Below, one piece after another: positions 50,785 to 59,501 of a stretch of 64,000 nt of DNA. Both the position numbers and the translations under genes were made by a program. Origin of the DNA: Geomesophilobacter sediminis (GTDB taxonomy: Bacteria > Desulfobacterota > Desulfuromonadia > Geobacterales > Geobacteraceae). The notes beneath the pieces were generated by a model that saw only the letters and a program-made list of their open reading frames with translations, was not told where the DNA came from and ran no database searches. The stretch covers positions 250,001-314,000 of the forward strand of contig NZ_JAEMHM010000002.1 in the NCBI RefSeq assembly GCF_016458275.1. The letters run 5' to 3'. Every line of letters begins with the position of its first letter. Position 1 is the first letter of the stretch.

Positions 50785-51760
50785 TCAACATACGCTGAAT
50801 GTGCTGTTTACGATTGACACGGAATTATGGCCGCATTCGCCGTCCTGGCGGGAGGATCGGCTGTGCGACGATTACGCACGTGACATCCAGGGGACGACGG
50901 CAAGTGGCGATTTCGGCATCGGCTATCAACTCGACACCTTCCGGGAACACGGTCTCAAGGCGGTTTTCTTCGTGGAGAGCCTTTTTGCCAGCGTGACCGG
51001 GATCGAGCACCTGCAGCAAACCTGCCGCCAGATCATCGAAGCGGGGCAGGAAGTGCAGTTGCACCTGCACCCGGAATGGGTGGAGCATGGTTCCGCCCCG
51101 GAGATCGCCGGTAAGGGAAAGTTCCTGTGGCAGTTTCCCCGTGAGGAGCAGGAGGTGCTGCTGCGTGTCGCGCTGGAAAACCTCGGGCGCTGCGGGGTCA
51201 CCTCGCCGAACGCCTTCCGTGCCGGCAACTACGGCGCTGACAACGATACGATCCGCGCCCTCCACGACTTGGGCATCGTCTTTGACAGCAGTTACAACTA
51301 CCCCTTTCTGGGGACGCAGTGCGGCATCGAGACGGAAAAATGGCTGCTCCAGCCGGAGGACCTTTTCGGGGTGCGCGAGGTGCCGATATCGTTTTTCTCG
51401 GACTACCCCGGACACTACCGGCACATGCAGCTTTGCGCCTGCTCGGCCGCAGAGATGGAAGGGCTTTTAATGGAGGCGTGGCGTCGCGGATGCCACTGCA
51501 TTGTCATCGTCTCCCACAGCTTCGAATTGATCCGGCGCAACCGCAGGCCCGCGGTCCCCAATCCGCTGGTGATCGACCGCTTCCAAAAGCTCTGCCGGTT
51601 CCTGACTGCCCATGGCGACAAGTTCCGTACCGTGCACTTCTCGGAACTGCCGGAAAGGCTCCCCACCGACCTGGGAGCGGGAATCGCCGAACCTCTCAAG
51701 TCCACCCTCGGCTCCACCGCCGTCCGGCTGTTGCAGCAGTCGCTTAACCGGTTGAAATAG
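50777..51760 (+). CDS. Polysaccharide deacetylase-like protein
   Basis: This 327-residue protein is distantly related to NodB deacetylases. FTIDTELWPH supplies the acidic pair, VQLHLHPEW the two histidines, and AFRAGNYGADN the conserved Arg-containing strand. It probably de-N-acetylates a sugar of the EPS. The ATG at 50777 overlaps the preceding stop (ATGAGTAA); the longer frame is a shadow of the glycosyltransferase gene. Confidence 0.72.
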   Translation: MSNQHTLNVLFTIDTELWPHSPSWREDRLCDDYARDIQGTTASGDFGIGYQLDTFREHGLKAVFFVESLFASVTGIEHLQQTCRQIIEAGQEVQLHLHPEWVEHGSAPEIAGKGKFLWQFPREEQEVLLRVALENLGRCGVTSPNAFRAGNYGADNDTIRALHDLGIVFDSSYNYPFLGTQCGIETEKWLLQPEDLFGVREVPISFFSDYPGHYRHMQLCACSAAEMEGLLMEAWRRGCHCIVIVSHSFELIRRNRRPAVPNPLVIDRFQKLCRFLTAHGDKFRTVHFSELPERLPTDLGAGIAEPLKSTLGSTAVRLLQQSLNRLK

Positions 51761-51768
51761 GGATCGCC

Positions 51769-53016
51769 GTGCTCTACTCGGGACTCATACTGTTCGTTTT
51801 CCTGATGATCATCCGCCCCCAGGACTTCGTCTATGGATTGATGGGGCAGCCCCTGGTCTTCGTGACGATGGGTTTGGTCCTCGTGGCCTGGCTGCTGAGC
51901 GGCGTGGAGAAGGCTCCTTTCAAGACCGCTCAGGACAAATACTGTTTCATGCTGATGACCCTGATGGTTATTTCGACGGTCCCGACCCTGTGGACGGAGC
52001 TTGTCGTCACCACCTTCAGCGATACCTCAAAGCTTGTGCTGATTTACCTCTTCATCGTCACCATCGTCGACACGGAGGAGCGGTTTCGCAGCATTACCTG
52101 GATCATCATGCTCCTCATGACCGCCGTAGCCGGCATGGGGGTCCTGCAGTACTACGGCTACGACATCGTCGGCACCGGAATGCAGTTTGCTGCCGACAAG
52201 GGAATCTGGCAGATCCGTGGCGTCGGCAACTTCGATAACCCCAATGACCTTGCCTACTCCGTAGTGCTCGTGGTCCCCTTCTCCGTCGGGATGCTCCTGC
52301 GGGGTGGGGGGCTGCAGAAGGCGGCGAGCCTCGTCATGCTCGCCATTGCCGTCTACTGCATCGTCCTCACCGGATCGCGGGGGGGGCAGCTTGCGCTCGT
52401 GTTCAGTCTGACCGCCTTCCTGTACTTTTGGGTGACGAACCCGCGCCTAAAAAAGATGACCGCATATATCGGCCTGGTTGGGGTCTTGGCGGCATTCTCG
52501 GTGCAGACCAGCGACTATCGAAATGACGAGTCGTCGATGGGGAGGGTCGAGGCGTGGGACCGGGGGATGGAGCTTCTGACCTCCCATCCACTTTTAGGGG
52601 TAGGAAAGGGGCAGTTCCGCGAATACCACAAGCGCGACACTCACAACTCGTACGTTCGGGCTGGTTCCGAACTCGGGATCCTCGGGCTGTACGCGTTTTT
52701 GGGCACCCTCTTTTACTCCGTCTTCAACGCGGCCGCGCTTCTGAAGTCGGAGGAGTTTGAGCGGCTCAAACCGTATGTCCTGGGGATCATCTCCTTTTTC
52801 GGCGGTTTCGCGGTGGCCTCGATTTTCTCCACCCGGACCTATGACATCGTCTTTTTGACCGTCGTTGCCTTGAGTAGTGCTGTTTGCCGGATCGCCTCCC
52901 GGGATCCTCGGATCGGCGACGGCAGGTTCACCTGCGACCTTTGGAATCGGCGCGTGGCTGGCCTCACCGTCGGCGCCTTGTTTATTTGGAAACTCTTTCT
53001 CATACAGGTGTGGTAG
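51769..53016 (+). CDS. O-antigen ligase-family polymerase (exosortase A-associated)
   Basis: This 415-residue polytopic membrane protein has about ten hydrophobic segments and a periplasmic loop with the Wzy/WaaL-type RGGQLAL and GVGKGQFREYHKRDTHNSY motifs. It begins MLYSGLILFVFLMIIRPQDF. The same start is seen in the O-ligase-like proteins of exosortase loci, which probably polymerise the EPS. The start is GTG at 51769. It ends four bases before the deacetylase-like gene. Confidence 0.88.
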   Translation: MLYSGLILFVFLMIIRPQDFVYGLMGQPLVFVTMGLVLVAWLLSGVEKAPFKTAQDKYCFMLMTLMVISTVPTLWTELVVTTFSDTSKLVLIYLFIVTIVDTEERFRSITWIIMLLMTAVAGMGVLQYYGYDIVGTGMQFAADKGIWQIRGVGNFDNPNDLAYSVVLVVPFSVGMLLRGGGLQKAASLVMLAIAVYCIVLTGSRGGQLALVFSLTAFLYFWVTNPRLKKMTAYIGLVGVLAAFSVQTSDYRNDESSMGRVEAWDRGMELLTSHPLLGVGKGQFREYHKRDTHNSYVRAGSELGILGLYAFLGTLFYSVFNAAALLKSEEFERLKPYVLGIISFFGGFAVASIFSTRTYDIVFLTVVALSSAVCRIASRDPRIGDGRFTCDLWNRRVAGLTVGALFIWKLFLIQVW

Positions 53017-53020
53017 GGAT

Positions 53021-54223
53021 ATGATCACGTTACTGTTCCTGGCGGCATTTGCCGTCTGCGCCGCCGTCATCTGGATCGGTGCCGAAAAGAAGGGGCTCAC
53101 CTATTGGCTTCCGGCTGACCTCCTGCGTACGCTTCGCCTGGCGAGGACGGCCCGGCACCGGCAGGTCACCCACCTGATGTTCGCTTTCGTCGACCATTTC
53201 GAGCCTGGCAACCGCAAGGCGGGGCCCGAGAAGCAGGCTGAGCGGGTTGCTGCCTGGATCAACGACTACCCGAAGCTCGCCGGGGCGCACCGGGACTCGG
53301 ACGGGATCCCTCCCCAGCACACCTTTTTCTTCCCCCCCCACTATGATACGCAGGACCATCTGGAGCGGCTGGTGGGCCTGTGCGCCCAAGGGTACGGGGA
53401 GATCGAAATGCATCTGCACCACGATCGTGGTACGGGGCCATGGCCCGACGACGAGGAGTCGTTGCGTCGCAAGATCATAGATTGCCGGGAGAGTTTCGCT
53501 CGCCTGGGGGTCTTCTGCCTGCCCGACGGGCGGAAAACCTTCTCCTTCATTCACGGGGACTGGGCGCTGGCAAATTCCCGGAAGGGTGGGGCGCACTGCG
53601 GCGTCAACGATGAGCTTACCCTCCTGGAGGAGGCGGGGTGCTACGCTGATTTCACCTTTCCGGTCTCCAACGAATCCCAGCCGGCGCTCGCCAACACTAT
53701 CTTCTACGCCCGAAGCGGCAAGGAGCGTCCCAAGGGGTATGACGCCACTGCGGTCCCGTTGCGGGCTGGAAGGAAGCCGGCGCCGGGGCTCCTCCTGATT
53801 CAAGGGGTGATTGGCCTGCGCTGGAAATCGCGCACCCATTCGTTGCGCCCCAGCATCGAACAGTCCAACATCTGCGCGATCGACTCCCCTACGCCGCAAA
53901 GGATCGACTACTGGGTAAACAAGCGGATCCATGTCCCGGGGCGCCCGGACTGGATTTTCGTGAAGGTACACTGCCACGGTTCGCGCGAGGAGGACCGGGA
54001 TGCGCTCATCGGCCGGACCGCCGACGCCATGTACCACTATCTGGAGAGCGCCTATAACGACGGGGAAAGGTACCGGCTTCACTACGTGTCCGCCCGCGAG
54101 ATGTACAACATCGTCAAGGCCGCCGAAGACGGCAAGCAAGGGAACCCCCACCAGTACCGGGATTACCTGGTCCCGCGCTACGTATACCTCCCCGACCGGG
54201 AAAACCAGGAAGGACGGAGGTAA
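53021..54223 (+). CDS. Exosortase-locus hydrolase-like protein with one membrane anchor
   Basis: This 400-residue protein has an N-terminal membrane anchor (LLFLAAFAVCAAVIWIG). A domain follows that holds FAFVDHFEP, EMHLHHDRG and FSFIHGDWALANS, histidine/aspartate clusters suggestive of a metal-dependent polysaccharide deacetylase or hydrolase fold. It belongs to a family I know only from EPS clusters and no reaction can be named. The ATG at 53021 is four bases past the polymerase stop; the long upstream frame is a shadow. It abuts the flippase gene with a one-base overlap. Confidence 0.7.
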   Translation: MITLLFLAAFAVCAAVIWIGAEKKGLTYWLPADLLRTLRLARTARHRQVTHLMFAFVDHFEPGNRKAGPEKQAERVAAWINDYPKLAGAHRDSDGIPPQHTFFFPPHYDTQDHLERLVGLCAQGYGEIEMHLHHDRGTGPWPDDEESLRRKIIDCRESFARLGVFCLPDGRKTFSFIHGDWALANSRKGGAHCGVNDELTLLEEAGCYADFTFPVSNESQPALANTIFYARSGKERPKGYDATAVPLRAGRKPAPGLLLIQGVIGLRWKSRTHSLRPSIEQSNICAIDSPTPQRIDYWVNKRIHVPGRPDWIFVKVHCHGSREEDRDALIGRTADAMYHYLESAYNDGERYRLHYVSAREMYNIVKAAEDGKQGNPHQYRDYLVPRYVYLPDRENQEGRR

Positions 54224-55686
54224 TGTCGCTGAAAAGGCTGGTCAAAATGACCTCCACCTACATGATGGGAGAGGTTCTCATCATGGCGGGGGGCTTCATC
54301 TCCTTTCCCATCTTCACCCGGATCCTCTCCAAGAGCGATTACGGCGCAATGAACCTCATCGCCATCACGCTCTCCTTCGTCGAGGCGCTGTCGACCGTGG
54401 GGCTGCGCCACGCTTCCCAGCGTTTCTACCCGGAGTACACGGAGCGGGGGCTTTTCGCGGAGTTCTACGCCACCATCATGCGGAACTCGGTCAAGTTCGG
54501 GCTCCTCGGCACGCTCGGGACCCTCGCCGTGAGCGTGTTCCTTGCGAAGCTCGACCTGCTTCCTGCCGGCACGAGCACCCTTTTCGCGGTCGCGTCGCTG
54601 CTCATCTTCATCCGGATCGTTTCGAAGATCACCGGCTGCCTGTTCCGCATTCGGAACCAGGCCCGGACCTACACCGTCTTTGCGGTGGGAGAGAAGTATC
54701 TCGGTATGCTCCTTTCCGTCGCGTTCGTGGCGTACCTCTCGAAAGGGCTTTTCGGCTACTACTGGGGACTTTTGCTCGGGGAGGGGGTGACTCTCGCGCT
54801 GTACCTCGCCTTTCTGCTACGCGAATTCGGCTTGCCGAGGAGGGCGAGTTCCGCCGCGCTTTTCAAAGAGATGAGCGGCTACGGCATCCCCATGGTGCTC
54901 TCCGGGTTCGCCGGGATCATCCTTACCATGGGGGACCGCTACCTGATCGGCTACTTCCTGGGAACCGAGGCGGTTGCCGTCTACAGCGTTCCTTACAACC
55001 TCTGTTCCTACATCACCGGCATCCTGATCACCGGGTTCGAATACGCCTTCGTGCCGCTGATCATGACGGAGTGGGCCCGGCCGGGACACGGGGAGACTGA
55101 CCGCCAGGTGCAAGAGGCGATCAAAATGTACTGCCTGGTGGCCCTGCCGGTCATCTGCGGGGTGATCGCTCTCGGCAGGGAGTTCATCGCGCTCATCGCT
55201 TCGAAGCAGTACCTCGTCTCCACCGACATACTCCCGTACGTCATCACCGGTGAGATGCTCAAAGGGCTTTTGACCCCGTTCATCATCGGTCTGCAGTTTC
55301 ACAAAAATACGGTGGTGATGACCAAAATTACCTGGGGGGTCGCCATCCTGAACATCCTGCTGAACCTGCTCCTGATCCCGCGGCTCGCCCTGATCGGTTC
55401 GGCCCTGGCGACCCTGATCAGCTACGTGGTACTCCTGGCCGCTGGCGCCTACGCCTCGGGCCGACTGTATCGGGTTGCGGTGCCGACGATGGCTATCCTG
55501 CGCTACCTGGGATGTTCCCTTGGCATGTCCGGCTTCCTGGTGGTGGCGAAGACGCGCGTTCCCGCGGCGGGGCTGGTTCCCCTCGTTTTGGGCGCGGCGC
55601 TGGTCTTCGCCCTCCTTGTTTTGTTGCTGGACCGGGAGATCAGGAGCCGGGTCCCCGGCCTGGGCAAGGGGGTGTCCCATGGCTGA
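54223..55686 (+). CDS. Oligosaccharide flippase (Wzx/MATE type)
   Basis: This 487-residue polytopic protein has about 14 hydrophobic segments, including MMGEVLIMAGGFISFPIFTRILSKSDYGAMN (begun MMGEVLIMAGGF), which resembles the Wzx N-terminus. It flips undecaprenyl-linked repeat units to the periplasm for the polymerase at 51769. It is embedded between a deacetylase-like and glycosyltransferase genes, with overlaps on both sides. Confidence 0.92.
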   Translation: MSLKRLVKMTSTYMMGEVLIMAGGFISFPIFTRILSKSDYGAMNLIAITLSFVEALSTVGLRHASQRFYPEYTERGLFAEFYATIMRNSVKFGLLGTLGTLAVSVFLAKLDLLPAGTSTLFAVASLLIFIRIVSKITGCLFRIRNQARTYTVFAVGEKYLGMLLSVAFVAYLSKGLFGYYWGLLLGEGVTLALYLAFLLREFGLPRRASSAALFKEMSGYGIPMVLSGFAGIILTMGDRYLIGYFLGTEAVAVYSVPYNLCSYITGILITGFEYAFVPLIMTEWARPGHGETDRQVQEAIKMYCLVALPVICGVIALGREFIALIASKQYLVSTDILPYVITGEMLKGLLTPFIIGLQFHKNTVVMTKITWGVAILNILLNLLLIPRLALIGSALATLISYVVLLAAGAYASGRLYRVAVPTMAILRYLGCSLGMSGFLVVAKTRVPAAGLVPLVLGAALVFALLVLLLDREIRSRVPGLGKGVSHG

Positions 55687-56614
55687 GGCTTTTCCCCTGG
55701 TCAGCGTCGTGATCCCGTGCTACAACTCGGCGCGCTTCATTGCCCAGGCGGTGGAGAGCGTGCTGGGGCAAAAGTACCCGAACCTCGAGCTGATCGTGGT
55801 CGATGACGGTTCGACCGACGACACCGAGCGGGTGCTGGAGGCCTACCGTGGCCGACTTACCTACCTCCGCCAGCCCAACGCCGGTCCGGCGGCCGCCCGC
55901 AACCGAGGCATTGCGCAGGCGCGGGGGGAATATGTCGCTTTTTTGGACGCCGATGATCTCTGGCTTCCCGAAAAAACCGCACAACAGGTGGCGCGGATTC
56001 ACGGCGAGCAGGCCATCGGCCTGGTTTACGGCCGGTTCGCCAACTTCAGCAACGAGTCGGGTGAGCTGCTCTCGGTCTTACCGGAGGTGACCCCTTCGGG
56101 AGCGCTGTTCGACCAGATCCTGCAAAAGAGCTTCATCGCGCTCCCCAGTGTCCTGGTCCGAAGGGAGGTGCTGGCAGAGGTAGGGGGGTTCGACGAGGAA
56201 CTGCTTACCGCCGAGGACACGAACCTCTGGCTCAAGATCGCCCGGCGGCATCGGATCGAAGCGGTGCCGGAAATCGTGTTCCACCGTCGCTTGCACGGGG
56301 ACAACCTCTCCGACCGGGTCGACATCCGGGTCGGCACCCTGGAAAATCTCGACCGCATCGTCGGGCTTTTCCCGGAAACAGCTCCGGACCGCTACCCGCC
56401 GATGCAGGTTGCCTATCGGGTGCGTGGCGAGGCGATGGCGACGGATCTCTTCTGCGGCGGCCAGTACGCGCAGTGCCACCGGGTCTGCGGCGAGCTTCTC
56501 GGCAAGGGGGTATCCAGTCCCCGGATTTACCGCTATTACCTCGCTACCTTCCTCTCCGCTTCTCTTCTGGCAGGAATGAAGGGGATTTTGAAACGGCTGA
56601 AAGGGTATAGATGA
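55679..56614 (+). CDS. Glycosyltransferase family 2
   Basis: This 311-residue GT-A enzyme has VSVVIPCYNSARF, IVVDDGSTDDTE, RNRGIAQARGEYVAFLDADDLW (given as EYVAFLDADDLW) and a C-terminal TAEDTNLWLKIAR acceptor region. The start ATG at 55679 overlaps the flippase end. It is the typical soluble transferase for one EPS linkage. Confidence 0.9.
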   Translation: MAEAFPLVSVVIPCYNSARFIAQAVESVLGQKYPNLELIVVDDGSTDDTERVLEAYRGRLTYLRQPNAGPAAARNRGIAQARGEYVAFLDADDLWLPEKTAQQVARIHGEQAIGLVYGRFANFSNESGELLSVLPEVTPSGALFDQILQKSFIALPSVLVRREVLAEVGGFDEELLTAEDTNLWLKIARRHRIEAVPEIVFHRRLHGDNLSDRVDIRVGTLENLDRIVGLFPETAPDRYPPMQVAYRVRGEAMATDLFCGGQYAQCHRVCGELLGKGVSSPRIYRYYLATFLSASLLAGMKGILKRLKGYR

Positions 56615-57591
56615 TGAACCGACCAGACATCTCGATTGTGATCCCGGTCTACAACCGGGCTGAGGAACTGAGGCGCTGCATCGCCTCGATCCTGCCGCAG
56701 CGCAACAGCTCCTTCGAAATCATCGTCGCCGATGACGCCAGCACGGATTTCGACTATCAGACCCTCCGCACCCTTTCCCCCTGCATTTCGGTTCTCACGG
56801 CCAAGGTGAACTCGGGGCCGGCATACCTGCGCAATCTTGCCATCAATGCCGCCCGTGGCACCTACATCCTTTTTCTCGATAGCGACACCTGCCTGCCATC
56901 GACGGACACGTTGCGCCATCTCCTCGACTTTTTCGCCAGCAAGCCGAAGACGGGGACCGTGGGGGGCGAGGTACGGGTCTACGAAAACGACCCCTCCCGG
57001 GTTTACGGACGGCTCATCGCCGGGGACGGGAGCAGCAAGGAGACCTTCGTGCGCAACGCCGAGCACTGCCAGGGGCAAACCGATTTCCTTGCCACCTGCT
57101 GCTGCATGGTCCCGGCCGAGCTCGCCCGCAAGGTCGGAGGTTTCGACCCCTACTACGTCTTCGGGAGCGAGGACAAGGACTTCGGATACAAGATCATCAA
57201 GCTCGGGTTCCGCAACTACGTGAGTGCCGACTGCGCGGTCGAACATTACCACAGCCCGAAGGGACGCAACGCCAACGAGACGTACCTGTACCAGTTCACC
57301 CGGCTCCGTTTCGCCTTCAAGCACTTTTCAACCGCAGAGTCGCTCCTGATCGGCCTGAAGTGCCTGCTGCATTTCTTCATCTTCTATCTGTTCCTTCCCT
57401 TCAAGCTTGCCTACTTCACCTTTTCCCGGCGGACCATCGTGAAGGAACACCTGCTCGGGGGATACCTAATCCTGAAGGCCCTAACCACCTGCGTCGCCAC
57501 CTACCGCGAGATCCGCAGCTCGGTCAACATCGATTTCCTGAAGGCCGAAGAAATGGAGCGGTATCTTAGCTGGCGCAAGAGGAGAAAATGA
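56611..57591 (+). CDS. Glycosyltransferase family 2
   Basis: This 326-residue GT-A protein has ISIVIPVYNRAEE, VADDASTDFDYQ, and IINAARGTYILFLDSDT-like text (NAARGTYILFLDSDTC) as the donor motifs. GSEDKDFGYKI occupies the catalytic acidic region. A hydrophobic segment (LLHFFIFYLFLPFKL) near residue 255 may anchor it at the membrane. It overlaps the previous gene by ATGATG and ends just ahead of the radical SAM gene. Confidence 0.88.
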   Translation: MMNRPDISIVIPVYNRAEELRRCIASILPQRNSSFEIIVADDASTDFDYQTLRTLSPCISVLTAKVNSGPAYLRNLAINAARGTYILFLDSDTCLPSTDTLRHLLDFFASKPKTGTVGGEVRVYENDPSRVYGRLIAGDGSSKETFVRNAEHCQGQTDFLATCCCMVPAELARKVGGFDPYYVFGSEDKDFGYKIIKLGFRNYVSADCAVEHYHSPKGRNANETYLYQFTRLRFAFKHFSTAESLLIGLKCLLHFFIFYLFLPFKLAYFTFSRRTIVKEHLLGGYLILKALTTCVATYREIRSSVNIDFLKAEEMERYLSWRKRRK

Positions 57592-57592
57592 A

Positions 57593-58741
57593 ATGGCGGC
57601 TCTGATCAAGAAAATGGCCAAAGGCCTCTACCGGAACCTCCCCGGCCCGATCCGGGCACAGATCGTGGAAGGGTTCGTTCGCCGCAAGCTGCGGCGGATC
57701 AAACTCCTTCAGTCCCCGACTGCCCTTATCTTCTTCATCACCGCGCGTTGCAACAACCGGTGCGCCCATTGTTTCTACTGGCAGGACCTGAACGCTTCCT
57801 GCGATGAGCTCTCCCTGGAGGAGATCGGGACCGTGGCATCGACGCTGCGCCACCCGGTGCACCTTTCCCTGACCGGCGGCGAGCCCTTTCTGCGCAACGA
57901 CGTCGGGGAAATCGCCCGGCTGTTCGTCGAGCGGAATCGCTGCCGCAATCTCGCCCTGGCGACCAACGGCTACCTCACCGAGCGCATCGTCGCCACCTGC
58001 CGGGAAATCCTCCATCTCCCCCTGGACACCCTGTCGGTGCAGGTCTCCCTGGATGGCCTGGAGGAGACCCATAACGAGATCCGGGGGGTCCGGGACGGGT
58101 ATCGAAGGGCAGTGGAGACGATCCAGGCCCTGCAGCAGCTCTCCCGGGAGGAGCCCAGGTTTTCCGTCGCGGTCTCGATCACCATCCAAAAGCGCAACCT
58201 GGACGAGGTGCTCCCGCTCACCGAACGGCTGGTCGAACTCGGGGTGCCGATTCGCTACGCCCTGGTCCGCGGACAGCATTTCGGCACCTATGGGCTCCCG
58301 CCGGAAGCCGCCAACGACATCGACCCGCTGGAGGGCGAGGCGGCGGTCGTGGACCTCAACCGGCTGGAGGGGCTTTTCGGCGAGATCGGTGCGAGGAACG
58401 CCGCCGCACCCTACCGGTTCTGGAGCGAGCGGCAGCAGGAGAAGATTCGGATCTCCCTGGCGATGATGGCGCGCAAGGAGCGCCAGCTACCCTGCTATGC
58501 CGGCAAGGTGGACGGCGTCATTTATGCCAACGGTGACGTGGCACTTTGCGAGCTCACCAAGCCGGTTGGCAACCTCAGGGAGCACGGACTCGATGTGGCC
58601 AGGCTTTGGAGCTCGGAGCCGGCGCAGGCGATGCGGGCCCGGATCAGGAACTGCTTCTGCATCCACGGCTGCAACCTCACCACGAGCATGACCTTCGATC
58701 CCAAGGTCGTGCAAGGCGTGCTGGACGAGCATGCGCGGTAG
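57593..58741 (+). CDS. Radical SAM protein with SPASM-like C-terminus
   Basis: This 382-residue protein has the radical SAM cluster motif C53-x3-C57-x2-C60 (ARCNNRCAHCFYW), the GGEPF motif (LTGGEPFLRND) and a C-terminal cysteine-rich SPASM-like region (LPCYAGKVDG, ALCELTK, NCFCIHGCN). Such enzymes modify peptides or act in cofactor and sugar pathways. Its place inside the EPS operon suggests modification of an EPS sugar or a secreted peptide; the target is unknown. The start is ATG 57593, after GGAG. Confidence 0.85.
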   Translation: MAALIKKMAKGLYRNLPGPIRAQIVEGFVRRKLRRIKLLQSPTALIFFITARCNNRCAHCFYWQDLNASCDELSLEEIGTVASTLRHPVHLSLTGGEPFLRNDVGEIARLFVERNRCRNLALATNGYLTERIVATCREILHLPLDTLSVQVSLDGLEETHNEIRGVRDGYRRAVETIQALQQLSREEPRFSVAVSITIQKRNLDEVLPLTERLVELGVPIRYALVRGQHFGTYGLPPEAANDIDPLEGEAAVVDLNRLEGLFGEIGARNAAAPYRFWSERQQEKIRISLAMMARKERQLPCYAGKVDGVIYANGDVALCELTKPVGNLREHGLDVARLWSSEPAQAMRARIRNCFCIHGCNLTTSMTFDPKVVQGVLDEHAR

Positions 58742-58868
58742 GTGTTTCCGCCACCGTGCTGCAGCCAGGTGGTGGGGCTCATCGAACCGGCCCGAGTTTT
58801 TTTCTTGGGGTGAAGCCGACCTGGGTACCGGGCAACCCCTGGCCTCGGCTGTCGAGTTTGGTGTCAGC

Positions 58869-59477
58869 ATGATTCGGCTGGTCTTGCGGAGGGTCTTTGG
58901 GGCGGAAGGGGTGGGGGTGCTGGTACTCGTCCTGATCTGCCTTGGGGGCGCAGGGGCCGGGGCGACGGGAACCGAGCGACTGCGGGACAACGCCATCGTC
59001 ATTCTCGGTGGCAGCTACCAGGAGCGGGTTGGCCTGGCGGGACAGCTCTTTCATGCGGGAAGGGCGCCGCTCGTCGTGGTTGCCGACGACGGGGTCCGGA
59101 GAGGATGGTCGCAACGGTATCAGCGCAACCTCTACTCAGTCGAGCGAATCCGGGAGGCGCTGGTGCGCCTCGGAGTGCCTCCCGGCGCCATCGTCGCGCT
59201 TCCCTACTACAAAAGCGGCACCGTCTGGGACGCGCTCGCCGTCCGGAAGTACCTCCTCGCGCATCGCATCACTCACGCCATCATAGTCACCTCCGACTAT
59301 CACGCTCGCCGGGCCGCCTGGATTTTGCGCCGGGTTCTCCCCCCGGAAATCACCTTCAGTATCGCCCCCGCCCGGACCCTGCACGACCGTTTTTTCCTCC
59401 CGGCCACTGAACTTCTCAAATCGATCTACTACTACGGCAGATACGGGCTGTTCCCGCTACCGCACCTGCCGGAGTGA
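58869..59477 (+). CDS. YdcF/DUF218-family protein
   Basis: This 202-residue protein has an N-terminal hydrophobic anchor (GVGVLVLVLICLGGAGAGA) and a DUF218 domain: NAIVILGGSYQERVG, then VADDGV, SGTVWDALAVRKY and IVTSDYHARRAAWI. The family includes SanA/YdcF envelope proteins and uncharacterised enzymes. The ATG at 58869 is chosen because earlier in-frame starts read through a non-homologous stretch; the ribosome site is weak. It is the last gene of the EPS run and converges on the beta-helix gene. Inverted repeat GCCGGA/TCCGGC after the stop has no T-tract. Confidence 0.78.
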   Translation: MIRLVLRRVFGAEGVGVLVLVLICLGGAGAGATGTERLRDNAIVILGGSYQERVGLAGQLFHAGRAPLVVVADDGVRRGWSQRYQRNLYSVERIREALVRLGVPPGAIVALPYYKSGTVWDALAVRKYLLAHRITHAIIVTSDYHARRAAWILRRVLPPEITFSIAPARTLHDRFFLPATELLKSIYYYGRYGLFPLPHLPE

Positions 59478-59501
59478 GCAGTCCGGCGGTCCCCGGCTGA
59501 T

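Noticed and set aside
54000-55100. Long plus-strand frame across the hydrolase-like and flippase genes
   Set aside because: His/Arg-rich translation without motifs; both overlapping frames are well-supported genes.
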